From contig JAGVRJ010000012.1 of the NCBI GenBank assembly GCA_019059635.1, positions 1,302,001 through 1,366,000 on the forward strand: a stretch of 64,000 bases of DNA, in the 5' to 3' direction. The notes beneath the pieces are model-generated. The model made no database searches and was not told where the DNA came from. It saw nothing but the letters and a program-made list of their open reading frames with translations. Source of the stretch: Proales similis. Taxonomy: Eukaryota > Rotifera > Eurotatoria > Ploima > Proalidae. A program made the translations under genes and the position numbers. This document shows, one piece after another, positions 38,460 through 50,288 of the stretch; position 1 is the stretch's first letter, and the number at the start of each line of letters is the position of its first letter.

Positions 38460-39346
38460 CTTTTAATATTAATCGCGTGCACCCGCTCGAGGAAATTAAA
38501 ATTACACATGCGGCTAATGCTTGTGTGTTGCGGCAGGCTAAATCCCAGAAGAGACAGCAGCGAGAGTTTGTGTGAGTGTATGTAGAAAAGAGGCGATGAG
38601 TTGAAAATAAAAAAAGCCCAACCCGGTTGAAGAGTGAAAGAGAAGCGGCAAAGTCTTTGTTCGTCGTCGCCGGATGGAATCAATTAAAACGAATTACTCT
38701 GGCGGCGACCAGTGCCCACTGGCGTGAGGCGCTCGATAAGCGAGACAGTCGGCCGGCCTTCTTGTTTATTTAGCTTTAATGCGCACAGATTCAATTTCTA
38801 GGCGAGGACAACCACCCATTGCTCGGTCGCATTCCCCACCCACTTGTGCCCAGCCCTCCTTTCCTCTCTCTCTTTCTCTCCTAATTTCCTTGTGCGCTTC
38901 TAGCTTTTCATTGTCAACTTTCTCAATACCAAACACAAATAGATAGGCGTCGCTAGGTTTGGGCGTGGCCGGTGATTTCAGTTCACTTCTGTCTATTTTC
39001 ACTTTATTAATTCGATATTTCAATCAGAAATCCAACGCGAATCACGAATTGCCTCGACCATAATAAGCAAACAGCGCAGCTAGCAGTTCATCTATTTGAC
39101 ATTTCGGCTTTTATTTGTTTAGACAGACGAAGAAAAGCGTTTCAGCTCGAACAGAGAACGAAAAAATTGATAGCAAGAGAGAAAAGTGGCCAGTTCGAGC
39201 GGTTACTGTTTAATGACACGGTTTAAAGTTTGAGCCAATCGGTCAGCAAACACATCAGCAGATATTTCACCAAGTAGGAGACTTGAATCGCAAGAGCCAA
39301 CAGACGAGAGTCAGAACAAAAGAGAAAAAACGCTACCACTCAGAGA

Positions 39347-42300
39347 ATGCAGAAAGTGATCGGAAACACAACAGCCAACACAAGCAGCTCGAGCTCGACG
39401 CCCAGCGCGGCCAGTGCTTCCGCGCTCGAGTTCATGAAAAAGCAAGCAGACGGCTCGTCGCAGTTTGACATTAATTCGCTGATGATGGCAGCCGCTGCGG
39501 CCATGTCCAATTCGGGCTGGAAAGAGAACGAAGAAGAAGAGCACGCTCAGCCGGACACAATGACCAGCAGTAGCTTGTCTATTCAGTCGTCAGTGGAACA
39601 GGCCGAAGATGACGAGAGCGACTCGAACTACTTGCATAGAATGCGCGCGCAAATTTTCAAATCTCAGTATGGAATGGATCAGAAGAGTCCATCGACGGGC
39701 CAAGATGAAGTGGACGCTGACTCGCAGGCGACTGGCGGCGCCAAAAAGCGAAAGAGAACGCACATTCCATCTGTGAGTCGTGTAAGCCAAGAAGAGCAGA
39801 TGGCAAACGACGACGAGCTGGCATCAGGGCACTACGCCCAGGAAGAAGATGACGAAGAACATGACGGAGAAGAGGAGGAGGAGGAGGACGACGACGAGGT
39901 CAAAATGGCTCGGCTTGAGTCGGGCGCCAGTCGATCGGTATCGCGTCGCAAGACTTTCGCTTATCCGAGCATGTTGAATCAGGGCGATTTGGACGAGGCC
40001 AGTGATGGCGAAATGAACATCGACCAAGAGGAAATGCTGGACGAAGAAGAAGAAGAAGAGTGTGAGATGAACAGGGCGGCCGCAGACGAAATCACCAACA
40101 CAGGCGACGAGGCAGGCAGCGAGATGGCCGAGAACGAGTCGGTCAAGAGCGATAGAAGAGGCGATCTCACCGACTTTGAGCAGTTGAGCAAGCAAAATCT
40201 GCTCGCGAGCTCATTGGCTGCCGCGGCGGCTGCTCTAAGTGGTGGCAATAACAAGGGCGGCAATCTTGCCACCAGCAAACGAAGTCCGCAGTCTAATTCG
40301 AAAATATTCCACGTAGACGCCTACTGTTACATTTGCCAGAAAGAGTTTTGCAACAAATACTTCCTACGCACGCACTTGGCCAACAAGCACAAAGTCTTCC
40401 TCAACGGAAACGAAATCTCGTCACTGACGGCAGCAGCCATGTCAAAGCTGCAGAACGAGTTGTTCGCTCGCGCCGAACCCTCTGAGCCAGGCACTCCGAA
40501 ACAGACGAAAAAGGCCGGCAAGAGCGACAAGTCTAAAGGCAGCTTGGGAATAAACCGTTCGTCGTCGGCGTCGTCCAATTCATCTCAGCACTCCTCAGCC
40601 TCTTCTCCGATCTCAGTCTCGCCAGGCCAATACAGCGTTGGCCACAAATTGTCCAGCAGCCGTTTCAGCCAATTGGACCTTAACACAAGCCATCAGCTTT
40701 CATTTGCCGATTCCAATTCCACTCAGCCAGTCAATCTAGTCGAGGACTTTTGCGAGCTCTGCAACAAGCAGTTTTGCAATAAATACTATCTCAAGGTAAG
40801 CAGTGACTTGTTCCGCCCCAAATTAACAGCCAATAATTCATAAACTGGCTGTTTAGAAACACAAACTTGATGTGCACGGCATTCACGTTGAGAACAACAT
40901 AAAATCGTACAAAAAGTCCGACGATCATTCAAGCCAGTCGATAAGCGCTCGATCGAACTCGGCCAATAACAGTAAAATGAACGGAGCTCTCAATCTCAAC
41001 GACATACTCTCGGGCAATTTCAATGCGAGCCAGGCAAGCAGCAACGCCAACAGCTCTCACTTGGCTAGTCTGGCCGCGCTCAACTCCTCGCTCAAAAACG
41101 CATCGTCCTCTAATTCATTGAACATGTCCTCGCTGTTGGCCGGCAACCAGAACCCGCTCGCACTTGCTGCGGCCGCCGCTGCTGCCTCGGGCAACTTGTC
41201 CATGTTCGTCAATCCTTACATGGCGCCGATGATGCAGCTTCCGCAAATAATCTCCACATCGAATTCGGCGACTGAGAACGGCGATAGCCGCACCGACGCC
41301 AGTTCGACGTCCAATCGTTCGAATTTGCTTAAAAAAAGCGAAGTGACCAGCTCGACAGAGAAAAGTCAGAGTGGCCGCGAAGGTCGAACTTCAGTTGCCT
41401 GTGATCTTTGCCGAAAAGAGTTCTTCAACGAAGACTACCTTCGCCTGCACAAGCTGAACAAACACAAGCAGCAGATCGAGACGGGCCAAGCGATTGCCAA
41501 AAATTCAAACAAGCCCATCAATTCTAAGCCGATTGACGGCGAGCAGGTCGAAGTTCGCCCAGCTAAACAAGCCCAGTCGAGTCAGGCGGCAGCTCAGTTT
41601 GATTTGTTGGGAGGAAGCTCGAACGCCGCAGCAGCAGCAGCGGCGGCCGCGGCGGCAGCGGCCGCGGCCGGTATGTCCAATCCGGCCATATTCGGCATCA
41701 TGGACTCGTACTTTGCGGCTAAAATGGCCGACAGAGTCACTTGTGACATTTGCAACAAACAGGTCTGCAATAAATACTTCCTTAAAACGCACAAGATGAA
41801 AGTGCACGGCCTTGTGGACAATTCGCCTCAGCGTGCGAACGGCTCTCAAGAGATTGGCGGCTACGAGTCAAACGAAGAGGCGAGCAACGATAACGCCCCC
41901 ATGGACAAGTTGAGCATCGATTTGAACAGCAAACAGTTCGATTCGGAAGAGGAGGCCAAGAATCGCGGCAGCTCGAGATCAGGCAGCGGAGCCAAGTCAA
42001 GGCCTCCTGCGCTTGCCAGAGTCTGCTGTCATATTTGCAAGAAAGAGCTCTGCAATAAATACTTTCTCAAGTCTCATTTGATGAACGCGCATCAAATCAG
42101 TGCGGACGATCAGCTCATGGCCAGTCTGATTTCCTCTTCACTCGAATCGTCAGAGAAGAGATTTCAGCTCAACGGAGAGACGGTGAGCAAGAGCGCCTCG
42201 GCTATCGAAGCAGTTAAGAAGCAGTCCGAAGATGACTCCAGTCAGAATCAGCAGTCGAGCGCAAATCTGCATTCGGACGATGACGAAGACCAGCTGAACA

Positions 42301-42602
42301 AACAGAGTTTCATGAACGCCGCTGCGGCCGCTGCATTCATGGCCAACAATGAGTTGGAAGGAGCGTTCGGCTCATGCAACATGCAGCCATTTCTGTTCGA
42401 GTGTCAAGAAGAGCTGTACAGGTCAAGTTTTGTGCCGTGCATGGTCTATTTACCGGTCAAGTGCAAAATGAGCTCACCACTCAATCTGCGAGTAACTCTC
42501 AAGCCGCTTGACGCGAGCAGCGCAGCCGCGGCCGGCAGCGTCAGCGACTCTGTCGTCGAGGGCGAAGAGAGCGAGGAAATTGACGAGCAGTCCGAGAACT
42601 GA
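39347..42602 (+). CDS. Five-finger C2H2 protein with repeated CNKYFLK-type fingers
   Basis: Probable nuclear DNA-binding protein. Two exons, 39347-40795 and 40857-42602, give 1,064 aa; the intron falls inside finger 2. The fingers begin at Cys 327, 469, 665, 779 and 874. All have C-x2-C-x12-H-x4-H spacing, and four of the five share a CNKYFLK/CNKYYLK core with an extra Cys before the Asn; finger 3 has FNEDYL instead. The shared core suggests internal duplication. The fingers are widely separated by Ser/Asn-rich linkers. An acidic stretch lies at about 165-185 with another near 235, a KKRKR nuclear-localisation-like patch near 132, and poly-Ala runs near 40, 290, 590 and 745. A hydrophobic segment with the core VPCMVYLPVKCKMSSPLNLRV, at about 1010-1035, looks structured and may be a conserved C-terminal module. 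I do not recognise the exact family. Confidence 0.85.
41625..41670 (+). repeat. GCN tract encoding poly-alanine
   Basis: A GCA/GCG/GCC run encoding about 15 consecutive Ala inside the zinc-finger gene, between fingers 3 and 4. Codons are mixed, so the tract looks old rather than freshly expanded. Confidence 0.85.
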
Positions 42603-43329
42603 CAACCGATCCACAAAATCTAAAATTTCGATTGATCTGCTTCAAGTTAACACCTGTTGTGTAAATTCTTCTCACTGTTGTGTGTTTTATTCGCTTTGCA
42701 GCGTTTATTCGTTCGCATCCTTTCCCTCCTTTCCTTCAATTCCTGATAGGCTGTTTATGTTTCGGGCAACTTGGCCACCTGTTCTTCTACATCTCAATGT
42801 CTTGCCACATATCCTCTTTTTTTCTCTTCCTCATCTCTTCCTTGTTCTGGCCCTTGTTAAGAAAAAGAGAGATCGCTTATAGCCGATGCTCGATTGGTTT
42901 ATTCTTTCTCACTTTTCATCTCTCTTTACTGTGCGTTGTCTACAATATATTACAAATGCGACAAATGCTTTATTCTATTTATTATTGTGTTCAATGTGTT
43001 CTCACCTCATTTCTGACTTGCTCTGTTGTTAAACAATCAAAATTTACATTCATTGTTCATCTCTCTTGTCTGAATCGAGTTTTTGCGTTTCAAATTTTAA
43101 AAATGTTTTTGTTTTGTTCAAACTAGACGCCGCTGTTGCAGGAGCAATTTCAGCGTCAATAGCAAACTTATTTAAAAATGCGCGTTAGAATCGAGTGAAC
43201 CTTGGCTCGAAATAAAAGTTTTAACTCTCAAGTTCCTCTCGTAAGCCGGCGAAAATAGACGGGCCCTCAAAGTCAGAGCTGATGCTCAAAATTTCACAAA
43301 GGGAGCATTTCAATTTTCAAGTTTAATTG

Positions 43330-43377
43330 TATTTTATAAACTTTATTCTGTTTTTAGTTTATAAAGTTTATAAAATA
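43330..43377. repeat. 17-bp perfect inverted repeat with poly(A) signals on both strands
   Basis: The arms at 43330-43346 and 43361-43377 are exact reverse complements with a 14-nt loop. The right side carries AATAAA on the plus strand (43374-43379) and the left arm carries AATAAA on the minus strand (43342-43347). Two small GC-rich hairpins (GAGC-ACCA-GCTC near 43387 and GGTACTT-CCC-AAGTACC at 43401-43417) and a third stem (GCATCA/TGATGC, 43439-43462) follow at once. It could be a structured RNA, a foldback element or a transcript end. Confidence 0.6.
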
Positions 43378-43382
43378 AAGAA

Positions 43383-43565
43383 AGCCGAGCACCAGCTCGA
43401 GGTACTTCCCAAGTACCGGTCGACGGAGCTTATCCGCAGCATCAAGTTCGATTCGGTGATGCGGGCAGAATAGATTTTGTCTTCTTGTTGATTTGGCCTT
43501 GTTGTTCACTGGTCGTTAGACCGACGGCCGGTCCTTTGAAAGTCCCTCGAGCTGATGCTCGGCGT
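43383..43565. repeat. Near-perfect 19-bp inverted repeat pair
   Basis: The sequence GCCGAGCACCAGCTCGAGG near 43384-43402 recurs in inverted orientation with one mismatch near 43546-43564. The two copies flank about 140 bp. Confidence 0.5.
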
Positions 43566-44377
43566 CCACAGCTTACTCCTCGTCGTATCGTTTCTCCTCC
43601 AGCCGATTTGATGGTGATTAGGGCTTATGAAAGGCTGACTGATCACGACATATATTTTTTTTCCCCAATCCTAACAGTGACTCTCACTTCACTGCTCATC
43701 ATGGGAAAAGACTTTACCACCAAATTAAAATTTTGACTTCGAATTGAATGTAAAGAGATTTTGAAGAAACAAGCTCTATTTATATTGCTGAAGAGAGGAG
43801 GGAGGGCAGAAGTTAAACGTGGCGAAAGAGAAAGGTCAAGAATAGAAAAGAGGCGTGCAATTCAGTAAAAAATGCAAAAATAACCATCAATCGGAAGAAA
43901 ACAGTTTAAGCGACCGAACTGAAAAGAAATAAAATATTTTGTCTGATTCAGATGGAGTCTGGTTGGCATCGCGAGGCATCAATCAAAACAAGCGTCCTTT
44001 ACCCTTCTAGAGCCCTCTTTTCTAACTAGACACTTTGAATCGCATTCGTCTCGATTGAGGGTCAGGACCTCACTTTCAGGAGTTTCATCATTCACACTGG
44101 TATTTAGAGGTGCGTTGGCGTCAAGACTCAAAATACTAGTTTGGGGAAGGTGTCCATTTCATCAAAAAATGCTTTCACTCTTTTGTTTATAAACTCTTGA
44201 TTGAGGCGATTTGAAACTAGTTTTGCTTCTTGGCAGTGTCTTAATTGCTGTCATGCGTGGTCGACTCACATGACATTTCGGCGTCAATTTATCTTTGCGC
44301 AGCAGACAAAGCAAGTTTGAAATCGATCGAGTTCGTTCCGTGGAAGATTGCTTTTATTTAGGGGACTTTAGCTAGCC

Positions 44378-47300
44378 ATGTCAATGTTCAACAAACTTCT
44401 CGGCAAAAAGGACTCGCCTCCCAAGCCGGTGGGTGAACCTTTTTGGGCCATTAAGACAAGTGAAATAAAACGAATTTTGACAATTTAAGAAATCGCCCGA
44501 GCCGCCATCAGAAGTAAGTTCATCGAGAAAATAGACTCGTTCGGCTCTTTACCTGATTGGCCACATCAATCGAGGGCTTTTTGTGTCCAATTTGCATGAA
44601 GTCATTCTCCGACTCGGATCAGCTCACGAACCATTTTGTATCGACACATCAAGAACCTGAGGAGCCAAAAAGCCCTTCAAGCAAGTCCGTTCTGGGCCTG
44701 TCTGAATCCGACCCAGTTGTCGAGACGGTAAGATTCGCAAAACAGACGAACTGCACTTGTTTTCAGCTCCGGCTCATTTTCAGATTCTTAACAAGTACGC
44801 GGACACGTCGACTGGAACTTTGATAGACACAGGCGATAGCCTATCGCAAGAAGAGAAAGAGCTCCTCGTCAAGGAGATTCAATCGCTGAAAAGTCAACTC
44901 AAAGCGATCGAAGCTGACCGAAGCGAATGTAAATTAGTCTGGATGATCGGCCGATTTGTGATGCTTGCCAGCGAATTCAATTCAAGTTCAAAGGCAAGCA
45001 ACCGAGGCAAATCAAAAGTTTGAAAGGAGCTCCGACCAGCTCGAGGCCCTTAAAAGCCAGATTTCGTCGATTGAAGCGAATTTCCTCGACACCGTAAGTC
45101 ACCGACACTCATGGCCAAAAAGGCAAACCCATACCATACAAAGGAGAGATAGTCAAAACAGCTGAGCGAAGAAAGAGATGAAAATGAACGGCTGAAGACG
45201 GAAATGGACGCCATTCGGATGAGCCTATCGCAGATTCAAGTATTTGAAAGAAAACAACCAATTTTGTTGAATAAATCAGTTCACAGATCGATGAGTAAAG
45301 GAGGAATTCGTGACTCGTTCCGATCAACTGCGGCAGATGGAAGAAGAGTTGGCTCGTCGGTGAGTGAGTTCGAGCAACAGCTGACCGCATTTGCGTTTAA
45401 TTGGCGTAAAAAAACAAAAGACCAACCCAAGACGACATTCACTCGCTCAAGGTCGCGCTGGCCAGTGCACAAGAAATGCTGGAGAGCAGAGAAAAAGAAA
45501 ACGAAGCCGAAATAAGGCGTCTGAGTGAAGAGAATACCTCACTGGCCGGAGCAGTTCAGACGTAGGCAAATGCTGGGTCCAGCATCTGGAAGCTCATGAG
45601 TTTATTGGAGAATCGAAGGAAAGTGCAAGAGCTTGAGTTGATTGAAAAAGCTCGCCAAGAGCAGAGCGGTGAGTTGGACAGCTTAAGGGAGCAGCTAGAG
45701 CGACTGAACATTGAAGTGAGCCAGGTGAGTAAAATTCGACTTGACCAAGAGAGCAAAGCAGTCAGAGCGAAATAAAAGAGAAAAAGCCGAGAAGAGGAAG
45801 CAGAAGTGCAGCAGAGTGATGAGCTCGCTCAAATCAAGCAGCAAAGGGATGCGCTTGAAATTGAGTGTAAAAGTGCGATTGAACAGTGCAGCGAGCAAAC
45901 ATCTCAAATTGAAAGGCTACAAGTCGACACGGACAAGCAGAAGAGCGAAATCGAGCGGCTGAACTCGATCGTTGTCCAACTGGAGACAAACAAATCGGAA
46001 TTGATTGAGCAATTGGACAAGAGCAGAAAAGAGCAGAAAGAACAAAAGAGAGAAAGCGAACTCGAACTGAACAAACTAAACGAGGAATTGGCCGAGTGGC
46101 GAGCACAAAATCAGCTGATTTTGAACAAGTCTGCTCAGCTCGAGCGAGAACTTGAAGACGAGAAAAAGAAAGTGCTTCAGGTCGAAGCAGAAAGCAAACG
46201 GCTCGAGTCAAGTCTGGTGGACGCCAAAGCCGAATTTGATCGGCTAATTGAAAAAATAGAAAATGAGAGGAGAAGAGAAAAGCAGCGACTTGAGGCAGAG
46301 TTGGACGAGTTGAAGAATGCACTGCAATCTGCTGTGAGCGAGAAAGACGCTCAAAAAGGTGAATGTGATCGACTGAGAAGCGAATTGGAGACGAGCAAGG
46401 CCTGTGCGGAGAATGCAGAGAGCGAAAAGCAACGGCTGGAGTTTAACCTGAGAGAACTGGAGACGAGCAAATCAGAACTGTTCGAAAAGATGAAAGCGAA
46501 CGAGAGCGCCAGTGTCGAAGAAAAAGAGCAAAAGTATTTGAGCGCACTGCAAGAAAAGGAGGCGGTGGTCAGCGAAAACGTGAAGCTCCGGTCGAACATT
46601 GAAATGCTCGAGACGCAAAAGAAACAACTAGAACAGAGCAAAGTGAGTTGCTTGGAAGCTGTTCAAATCGTTCAAATCCAGTTCGAGTAAATTGAAAGCA
46701 ATCTTAGAACCATCTTCAGGCTGATCGAGACGCATTGAACGCGCAAATCGAAGAATTGAAGAAAAGAGCCGAGTCGCTTGAGCTCGTTCATAAAGATGAA
46801 AAGGTGGCCATTGCTCACTTTTGAGGAGGCTTGGACAAATTTAATGCTTTTTGAATGAATAGAACAAGCTCAGCGAGGATTTAAATCGCCAACGAGACGA
46901 ACATTCCAAGCAGCTGGAAGAGAGGACCAACGAGCTGAAATCAGTTCAAGAAGCGAACAGCTCGCTTGTCGACCAGCTTGCTCAAACTCGCCAAAAGCTC
47001 GAAGAGAGCGAAAAGAACAAAAGTCAAATTGAGCAAGCGCTTGCCAAACTCGGCCAAGACAGCGTTCGAGTTGAGCGTGAGCTGGAAAGGCGCTTAAATG
47101 AACTCACACAGGCATTGGAGGAGAGCAAGCAAGTTGGCCAGCAGGACAAGGTTGGCTCACATTTTGTGGCTCAAGGGCTATGGAAAATCTAGAAAATTGC
47201 CAAACGAATAGAAAACGCTTGAAGAGGCCTTGCAAAGAGAAAGAGCGGAGGGCTCAAAGCGGCTTGATGAGCTCGCAAATGAGCTTAAATCGACACAAGG

Positions 47301-49907
47301 CGACAAGCAGACATTGGACCTCGAGCTGAATCAAACTCGGCAAAAGTTGTACGAGAGTGACAAGAGGCAAACTCAACTAGAGCAAACAGTGGCCCAAATC
47401 AAGTGTCTAAAAGTCGACCTTGAAAATGAGCTCGAAAAGCGAGCAACCGAAATGAAATTTTATGCGGAAAGGGCTGAGCAGAGCGAAAGAAAATTGGCAA
47501 GTAGCAGTCGAATCGAATTTTATTCAGACCAGCCGCGAACGATGGTGTTTTAAAGGAACAAACGACGCAGAGCATTGAACAGATGAGAGCTGAAGAGCTT
47601 GAATTGCACAAGAAGCTAGACGAGGAACAAGGACGAGCTGGAGAGCTTGAGGACAAATTGAACCAGCTGAGCGATAAACTCAGCCAGAGCGAGGCCACTA
47701 ATCACCGATTGAGCGAAGAAATTGAGACGCTGAAGGTTAGACTCGATTCTCGACTCTTTCTCCTCTTCCTCTTGTTCGCTCAGTCGCACGTGTTTAGAGG
47801 ACAGTCGAAGAAAGCAGGATCGAGTCGGAGAAATCGTTGGAAGCGAAACGCGCTGAGCTAGACGAGAGTGAGCGTGTCGGGCAGAGCTTGAGGAGCGAAA
47901 TAAGGCAACTGAGCGAAAATTTGAACAAAACGAGCGAGCTGTACCAGAATTTGCTGCGCGAGGAGCAGTCGCGAATCGAAGAGGTAAAGCGCGCTAGAGA
48001 GCAGCTGAGAGAACTGGAGGAGAAGCTTCAAACGGAAACAAAGCAGAATGAAATACTGGCCGAGCAGAGTAAAGCTTTGTCCGCAAATCTGGTAACAAGC
48101 CGTCTGCCGTCTCGATTCCTGATCGGATTTCTCATTTGTTCTGCTAGGACCAAGTGAAAGACGAGAAGACCAATTTGGAAAACAGAATCAGCTCTCTTGA
48201 GTCTAACTTGAACGCCTTGACCAAGGACTGCAAACAGCTCGAAAAGGAGAAGGTGAGTGATTGGTTCAACGATTCGCAATCAAGACGCTCGTTAAGCTCG
48301 CGACTCAAGGCCGACAATTGCGCTCGACTAGAGCTGCTTCAATCAGAAAAGGAAGCATTAGAACAAGAACGTGATGGCAGCCGTCAGCAGCAAGCAAATC
48401 TCGAATCGGGACTCAAATCGGCCCAAGAGCAAAACGTAAGTGAGATTTTGGCACTCTTTTGCCTTTATTGACTTTTGAATAGGAGCGGGCCGAGATTGAA
48501 AAGCTCGGGCTAGTCGAAAAGATCAAAAGTCTGCAAGATTGTGTACAATCGTTGGAAAGCAAAGCACAACGACTCAAGAGCGAGTTGAACGGGCTAAACA
48601 TGCAGCTTAGCGACAAATCGGTCCAACTGGTATTGAGTTGCTCATCTTCCGCACGGCTTTTGATTAAAACACAAAAAAAAATCGCAAAAATAGGAGAATT
48701 TGTCGAAAGAAAAGGGCGAATTGGAGAAGAGATTGGAGCAAGAGAGAGAAGAAAGGGAGGCATGTCTCGGCTCTTACGAAGCAAAACTGGCCCAAGTGAG
48801 AGCCGAGGCAGAGAAGTACTCTCTCGAGAGTCAGAGTTGGAGTGAAAAGCTCAAGCAGCTCGAACTGATCAAGGTGAGCGTCTGCAGGATACCCGTTGTC
48901 CAAGGCATGGAGCTCTAAATCAGCCGCAATTAAAAAGGCCAACAATGACCAGCAGATGAGAGATCTTGAAAACCAATTGGATCAACTGCGAGCTGACAAG
49001 CTCGAGCTGGAAGAGAACATTTCAAATGCGAAGCAGACACGCGAATCGCTTGAGAGTCGAATGAGCGAACTTGAAAGCCGAGCGGAAGAAAGCGAAAAGC
49101 AAAGCAATCAAACCAAAGAGCAACTCAATAGGACCGTTCAGGAGAGAGAAGCTGCGTTGAGAGAAAAGAGTCGACTCGAAGGCAAACTAAACGAGCTCGA
49201 GCAGCTGAGCGAAGAGCTGAGAATAGAAAGAGACGACTGTGACAAGATGAGATTAGAAGCGGCCAAGAAACACGAGATTCAACTTCAGGCATTGAATCAG
49301 AACTTGGCCAATCTGCGCAACGAGAGTCGCGTTCAGTCGGAAAAGCTGCGCACAAACGAGGAGAGCTACAACAATTTGAAAATGAACTTTCTCGAGCTCG
49401 AGGCCAAATTCGACAGCTGCGTTGAAGAGAACGAACGTCTGGCAAGGCAGTGCGCTGACTACGAGAAGCTAAGCAACAACCTGGAGATCAAATGCGGTGA
49501 GCTCAAGCGTCAACTGGATGAGAACCAAGCCGCCTTGCACGAACTTGGCCGTGAGCACCAACTTTTGCAAGTAACCGCCCATTCACTTCAATCCAATAGC
49601 CTTCTTGTAAAAAATGCCGCTCTAGGTTCAGAATTACAAAAAACTAAACTCCAAATGGGTTGACGACAGGTCGGTGACAAACTGCACACACTGCAAAAAG
49701 GTGTTCACCGTCACCATTCGAAAGGTGAGACTCGCCGTCTGCGGTTTTTATGTGCTTCTCTAAATTAGCTTCGTCGTGACTAAGCATCACTGTCGGGCAT
49801 GTGGTCAAGTGTTCTGCAACGAATGCTCCGACCAGACGGCAGAGATATCAGCCAACAAAAAGCCGCAAAGAGTCTGCAAGGCCTGTCACATTGAGCTCAA
49901 CGCCTAG
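44378..49907 (+). CDS. EEA1: EEA1-like early endosome tether (C2H2, long coiled coil, FYVE)
   Basis: Early-endosome Rab5 effector that tethers vesicles. The start at 44378 gives MSMFNKLLGKK; the first exons are 44378-44428, 44490-44513 and 44575-44727. The N-terminal C2H2 finger (GFLCPICMKSF, C29, C32, H45, H50) matches the EEA1 Rab5-binding finger. Over 4 kb of heptad-rich Glu/Lys/Leu coiled coil follows, broken by many tiny introns (for example near 46690-46720, 46803-46862, 47152-47212, 48091-48149, 48631-48693 and 49572-49625). The last two exons carry the FYVE finger: NCTHCKKVFTVTIRK joined by an intron (49726-49784) to HHCRACGQVFCNEC, giving the PI3P-binding R/K-HHCR motif, and ending in CKACHIELNA. 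Stop at 49905-49907. Coiled-coil exon boundaries were not all resolved. A poly(A) signal lies at 50098-50103. Confidence 0.88.
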
Positions 49908-50288
49908 ATCGTCGTCGTCTCCCTTTTTTCAGCGATGCAAAGCTTTTCTCTTTTTTTTTTTTCACTTTATTTTGTTTTTGAACGTTTTCTTATTTGGGCC
50001 GCCTGTTCCGGCTGCACAACCTTGGCAGGTTCGTTTTTTATCTTAAAAGCTCCACTCGCGCGACACAAACAGCACCAAATAATAATAATAATAGAGAAAT
50101 AAAACCGAGAGAGGGAGAGAGAGAGAGAGTTTGCTTTTTCGTATTTGCTAATGCGCCAAGCCAATCAGTCGATCGTCGGAGCGTTCAAATCACACGTGTG
50201 TTTGCGTATTTGCTGCATGAGAGCGAGCAAGTCTCAGTCGACTTGACTCAACAACCGGACCGGAAACGAATTTGAACGAAAATTCGAT
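49908..50288. other. Spacer between EEA1 and the F-box/WD40 gene
   Basis: EEA1 3' UTR with a poly(T) run, an ATA/AAT run and AATAAA at 50098-50103, a GA tract near 50107-50129, then presumably the promoter of the F-box gene. Confidence 0.55.

Larger units (their letters stand above)
16388..39346. other. Gene desert of about 23 kb
   Basis: No convincing gene was found on either strand. Open frames up to about 147 codons occur (for example 22504-22947 minus and 37026-37376 plus), but they have no recognisable domain, are rich in simple sequence and lack flanking splice partners. The stretch holds many microsatellites (GT, GA, CT, GCAG/CAGG runs), poly(A) and poly(T) runs and AT-rich spacer. 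It contrasts sharply with the rest of the window, where spacers are 40 bp to 2.8 kb. It lies upstream of the zinc-finger gene and of the minus-strand claudin-like gene, so it may hold their regulatory DNA. Confidence 0.65.
42603..44377. other. Spacer between the zinc-finger gene and EEA1
   Basis: Begins with a pyrimidine-rich 3' UTR of about 600 nt ending near AATAAA at 43211-43216. A cluster of hairpins follows at 43330-43565. The rest (43570-44377) is ordinary spacer and the EEA1 promoter. One frame at 43485-43736 has a proline/arginine-rich stretch that looks faintly coding, but no start, splice partner or domain was found. Confidence 0.55.

Noticed and set aside
16388-39346. tRNA genes in the gene desert
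   Set aside because: A few GGTTCGA-like motifs (for example near 22619) were inspected; none had a matching A-box and acceptor stem. This was a visual scan, not a covariance search.
45834-46641. Long minus-strand frames within EEA1
   Set aside because: Antisense shadows of Glu/Lys-rich coiled-coil coding sequence, which read as Phe/Leu/Ser-rich.
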